64,000 nt of DNA from Legionella lansingensis (lineage in GTDB: Bacteria > Pseudomonadota > Gammaproteobacteria > Legionellales > Legionellaceae): assembly GCF_900187355.1 (NCBI RefSeq), contig NZ_LT906451.1, positions 1,240,501 to 1,304,500 on the forward strand, in the 5' to 3' direction. This document shows, one piece after another, positions 61,819 through 64,000 of this stretch; the stretch's first letter is position 1, and the number at the start of each line of letters is the position of its first letter. A model generated the notes under the pieces. The model was not told where the DNA came from. It worked only from the letters and a program-made list of their open reading frames with translations, and did not search any database. The position numbers and the translations under genes were made by a program.

Positions 61819-63832
61819 TTATAAACACTGGGAACTACAAACGGATGCTGATCATATTGCTTGGTTGGCGATTGATCGACAAGACACGGCAATCAATTCC
61901 ATTAATCACGACGTTCTAGACGAGCTAAATCATCTTTTGCAAGAAATCGGGCAACGCTCAAATCTAAAAGGTTTGGTGATTTACTCTGGTAAAAAGAAGG
62001 GGTTTATTGCTGGTGCTGATGTTAATGCGTTTTCCCAATTTACAACTCCTGCAGAGGCAGTTGATTTCTTGAGAAAGGGTCAAATTGTTTTCTCACGTTT
62101 GGAGGCTTTAACGATTCCCACGGTAGCTATGATTGATGGCTTTTGCATGGGCGGAGGATTGGAGCTAGCGCTTGCTTGCGATTATCGTATCGCCACAGAT
62201 GATCCAGACACGCGGCTTGGTTTACCAGAAATTATGCTTGGCATTCATCCTGGTTGGGGTGGAACTGTGCGTTTACCAAGACTAATTGGTGGTTTTAATG
62301 CTCTAGCGAATGTTATTTTAACTGGTGCTCCTCTAAGTGCAGAGAAAGCAAAGCGTTTAGGAATCGTTGACGATATTGTTCCCTTAAGACAACTAAGACG
62401 AGCAGCTACTTATTTTATTCGTCATAAGCCGCCCAAGCATAAACCCAGTTTTGTCCAATCATTAACGAATTTTTCCTGGATTCGTAACTTGCTTGCGCCG
62501 CTATTGCGCTACAATGTTGCAAAAAGGGTCTCCAAGAATCATTATCCCGCCCCCTATGCAGTTATTGAACTGTGGGAAAAGGAGGGAGGTCACGGTGAGC
62601 GGGCTTATCTTAAAGAAGCTGATTCCGTTGAGCAGTTAGTTAGTCAAGGCTCAACAGCTGCAAATTTAATACGCGCATTTTTACTGCGCGAGCGTATGAA
62701 AGCCTTTGCTAAAGATAGTGATTTTAAAGCTGGGCATGTACATGTGATTGGCGCTGGAGTGATGGGTGGAGATATTGCTGCATGGTGTGCTTTACGTGGT
62801 ATTACTGTTACTTTGCAAGATAAGTCTCACCTACAAATTGCACCGGCAATAGGCCGCGCTCAGGCTTTGTTCAAGAAAAAATTACGCAAGCCTCGTTTGA
62901 TCCAGGCAGCCATGGATAGATTAATCCCTGATCCAGAAGGCCATGGAATCGCGCGTGCTGATGTCATTATTGAAGCTGTCTTTGAAAATCTAGCCGTCAA
63001 GCAAGATATCATGCGCGACGTAGAAGCAAGGGCTAAGAAAGATGCCATTATTGCCACCAACACATCCAGCATTCCACTCGATGAAATTAGCCAAGTAATG
63101 ACAAATCCCAAACGTTTGGTCGGTATTCACTTCTTCAATCCTGTGGCCAAGATGGAGTTGGTGGAAGTGGTCAGCAGCTCTAAAACTGCCAAAGAGGTTG
63201 GTCAACAAGCTTGCGCTTTTGTTAGTCAAATTGGACGCATACCTTTGCCGGTTAAATCCAGTCCTGGGTTTTTAATCAATCGTGTCTTGATGCCTTATCT
63301 CATGGAGTGTGTACAATTGCTGGAAGAAGGGTATAAAGGCGAGGAAATTGATTATGCTGCGCAAGAGTTTGGTATGGTTATGGGACCTGTAGAGCTGGCT
63401 GACACCGTGGGTATGGATGTCTGCTTAGCCGTTGCTGAAAATCTTACCTCCCATTTTGGTGGTACTGTGCCGCAAAGATTACGTGAGATGGTAAAAGAGG
63501 GCAAACTTGGTCGTAAAAGCGGTCAGGGGTTTTATCGTTACAAAAATGGCAAACCAATCAAACAAAAAGTTAAAGATATCAAAGCAAGCAAAGATATTGC
63601 TAATCGTTTGATCCTACGTATGGTTAATGAAGCAGCTTCTTGCTTACGTGAGGGAGTTGTTGCCGATAGCGATTTGCTTGATGGTGGCATGATCTTTGCA
63701 ACAGGTTTTGCGCCATTTCGAGGTGGTCCAATGAATTATGCCAAACAATTTGGCCACGATAAGTTAAACGAGCTTTTCGCTAAGCTTGAAGCCCAATATG
63801 GTGAGCGTTTCAAAGCAGACGCTAGTTTATAA
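61811..63832 (+). CDS. fadJ: Fatty acid oxidation multifunctional protein: enoyl-CoA hydratase / 3-hydroxyacyl-CoA dehydrogenase (FadJ type)
   Basis: This 673-residue protein carries two enzymes. The N-terminal crotonase domain (1-190) has IAGADVNAFSQF and GFCMGGGLELALACDYR with the oxyanion glycines and LPEIMLGIHPGWGG. The 3-hydroxyacyl-CoA dehydrogenase (from about 310) has VHVIGAGVMGGDIAAWCA for NAD and HFFNPVAKMELVEVV. It forms a complex with the adjacent thiolase. The protein is shorter than the usual 714-729 residues; the difference lies mostly in the middle and C-terminal parts. Confidence 0.93.
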   Translation: MSNYKHWELQTDADHIAWLAIDRQDTAINSINHDVLDELNHLLQEIGQRSNLKGLVIYSGKKKGFIAGADVNAFSQFTTPAEAVDFLRKGQIVFSRLEALTIPTVAMIDGFCMGGGLELALACDYRIATDDPDTRLGLPEIMLGIHPGWGGTVRLPRLIGGFNALANVILTGAPLSAEKAKRLGIVDDIVPLRQLRRAATYFIRHKPPKHKPSFVQSLTNFSWIRNLLAPLLRYNVAKRVSKNHYPAPYAVIELWEKEGGHGERAYLKEADSVEQLVSQGSTAANLIRAFLLRERMKAFAKDSDFKAGHVHVIGAGVMGGDIAAWCALRGITVTLQDKSHLQIAPAIGRAQALFKKKLRKPRLIQAAMDRLIPDPEGHGIARADVIIEAVFENLAVKQDIMRDVEARAKKDAIIATNTSSIPLDEISQVMTNPKRLVGIHFFNPVAKMELVEVVSSSKTAKEVGQQACAFVSQIGRIPLPVKSSPGFLINRVLMPYLMECVQLLEEGYKGEEIDYAAQEFGMVMGPVELADTVGMDVCLAVAENLTSHFGGTVPQRLREMVKEGKLGRKSGQGFYRYKNGKPIKQKVKDIKASKDIANRLILRMVNEAASCLREGVVADSDLLDGGMIFATGFAPFRGGPMNYAKQFGHDKLNELFAKLEAQYGERFKADASL

Positions 63833-63867
63833 CCACTTTGAAATGACAATAGTTGCAGTCTTCACTT

Positions 63868-63890
63868 GCGGCAAGGTCATCCCTTGCCGC
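63868..63890. terminator. Hairpin after fadJ
   Basis: gcggcaagg and ccttgccgc form a 9-bp GC-rich stem with a 5-nt loop, 36 bp after the stop. No T-run follows, so termination is only possible. Confidence 0.4.
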
Positions 63891-64000
63891 TCCCGTTTAA
63901 ATCCGTTGCCAATAATATTGCTGAGTTTTATCCTTTGTCTTGTGAAATCTCTCTGGGCTACTACGTTTGTGTTGCCTACTCAAGGCGATTTGATCGGTGC

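Overview
The window looks like a Legionella (Legionellaceae, Gammaproteobacteria) chromosome. It is AT-rich, and the housekeeping genes (htpG, lpxB, rnhB, the rsfS-rlmH-mrdA-rodA cell-shape cluster, hutUH, rnhA, dacB, a fadIJ-type pair) are gammaproteobacterial. Between them lie large proteins with eukaryotic-type or host-directed domains, glutamate-rich C-termini and a shared promoter architecture, as expected of Dot/Icm type IV secretion effectors. The genus is an inference from protein style; I could run no search.

Layout. 1-11.2 kb: end of htpG, an IS4-family element, a Fis-type regulator, a Gfo/Idh oxidoreductase with lpxB, rnhB, a papain-like candidate effector, then the rod-shape operon with a long hairpin between rsfS and rlmH. 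11.3-25 kb: exported Ntn hydrolase, VOC protein, two transporters separated by a nested palindromic element, hutUH, a tight ALDH-SDR-rnhA run, a periplasmic binding protein and DacB. 25-28 kb: a tandem duplication of two predicted ADP-ribosyltransferase-like proteins, the first with expanded N-terminal repeats. 28.4-36.4 kb: a C1 peptidase divergent from a four-gene run (membrane metallophosphoesterase, GMC oxidoreductase fused to an alpha/beta hydrolase with a Cys nucleophile, EEP phosphatase/nuclease, membrane protein). 36.4-43.3 kb: small exported or membrane proteins and palindromic repeats. 43.5-57.8 kb: a Ser/Thr kinase with eight acidic 13-residue repeats, an uncharacterised 459-residue protein, a nucleotidyltransferase-GNAT fusion, a divergent PARG/macrodomain-like protein, an insertion sequence beside an older remnant, and a 704-residue protein with kinase-like motifs and a membrane hairpin. 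57.8-60.5 kb: an AAA ATPase, REP palindromes around a decayed REP-associated transposase and a broken acetyltransferase, and two tRNA genes. 60.5-63.8 kb: a beta-oxidation pair.

The most striking signal is a promoter element found five times, always upstream of a candidate effector: two 9-bp TTAA-type half-sites 2 bp apart, then exactly 7 bp to a -10-like hexamer. The half-sites resemble the PmrA box described for Legionella effector genes. It precedes the papain-like protein, both ADP-ribosyltransferase-like genes, the Ser/Thr kinase and the 704-residue protein. The window therefore encodes possible ADP-ribosylation writers (two) and an eraser-like macrodomain protein, two kinase-like proteins, and a possible lipid-modifying operon. 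These functional assignments are motif-level inferences.
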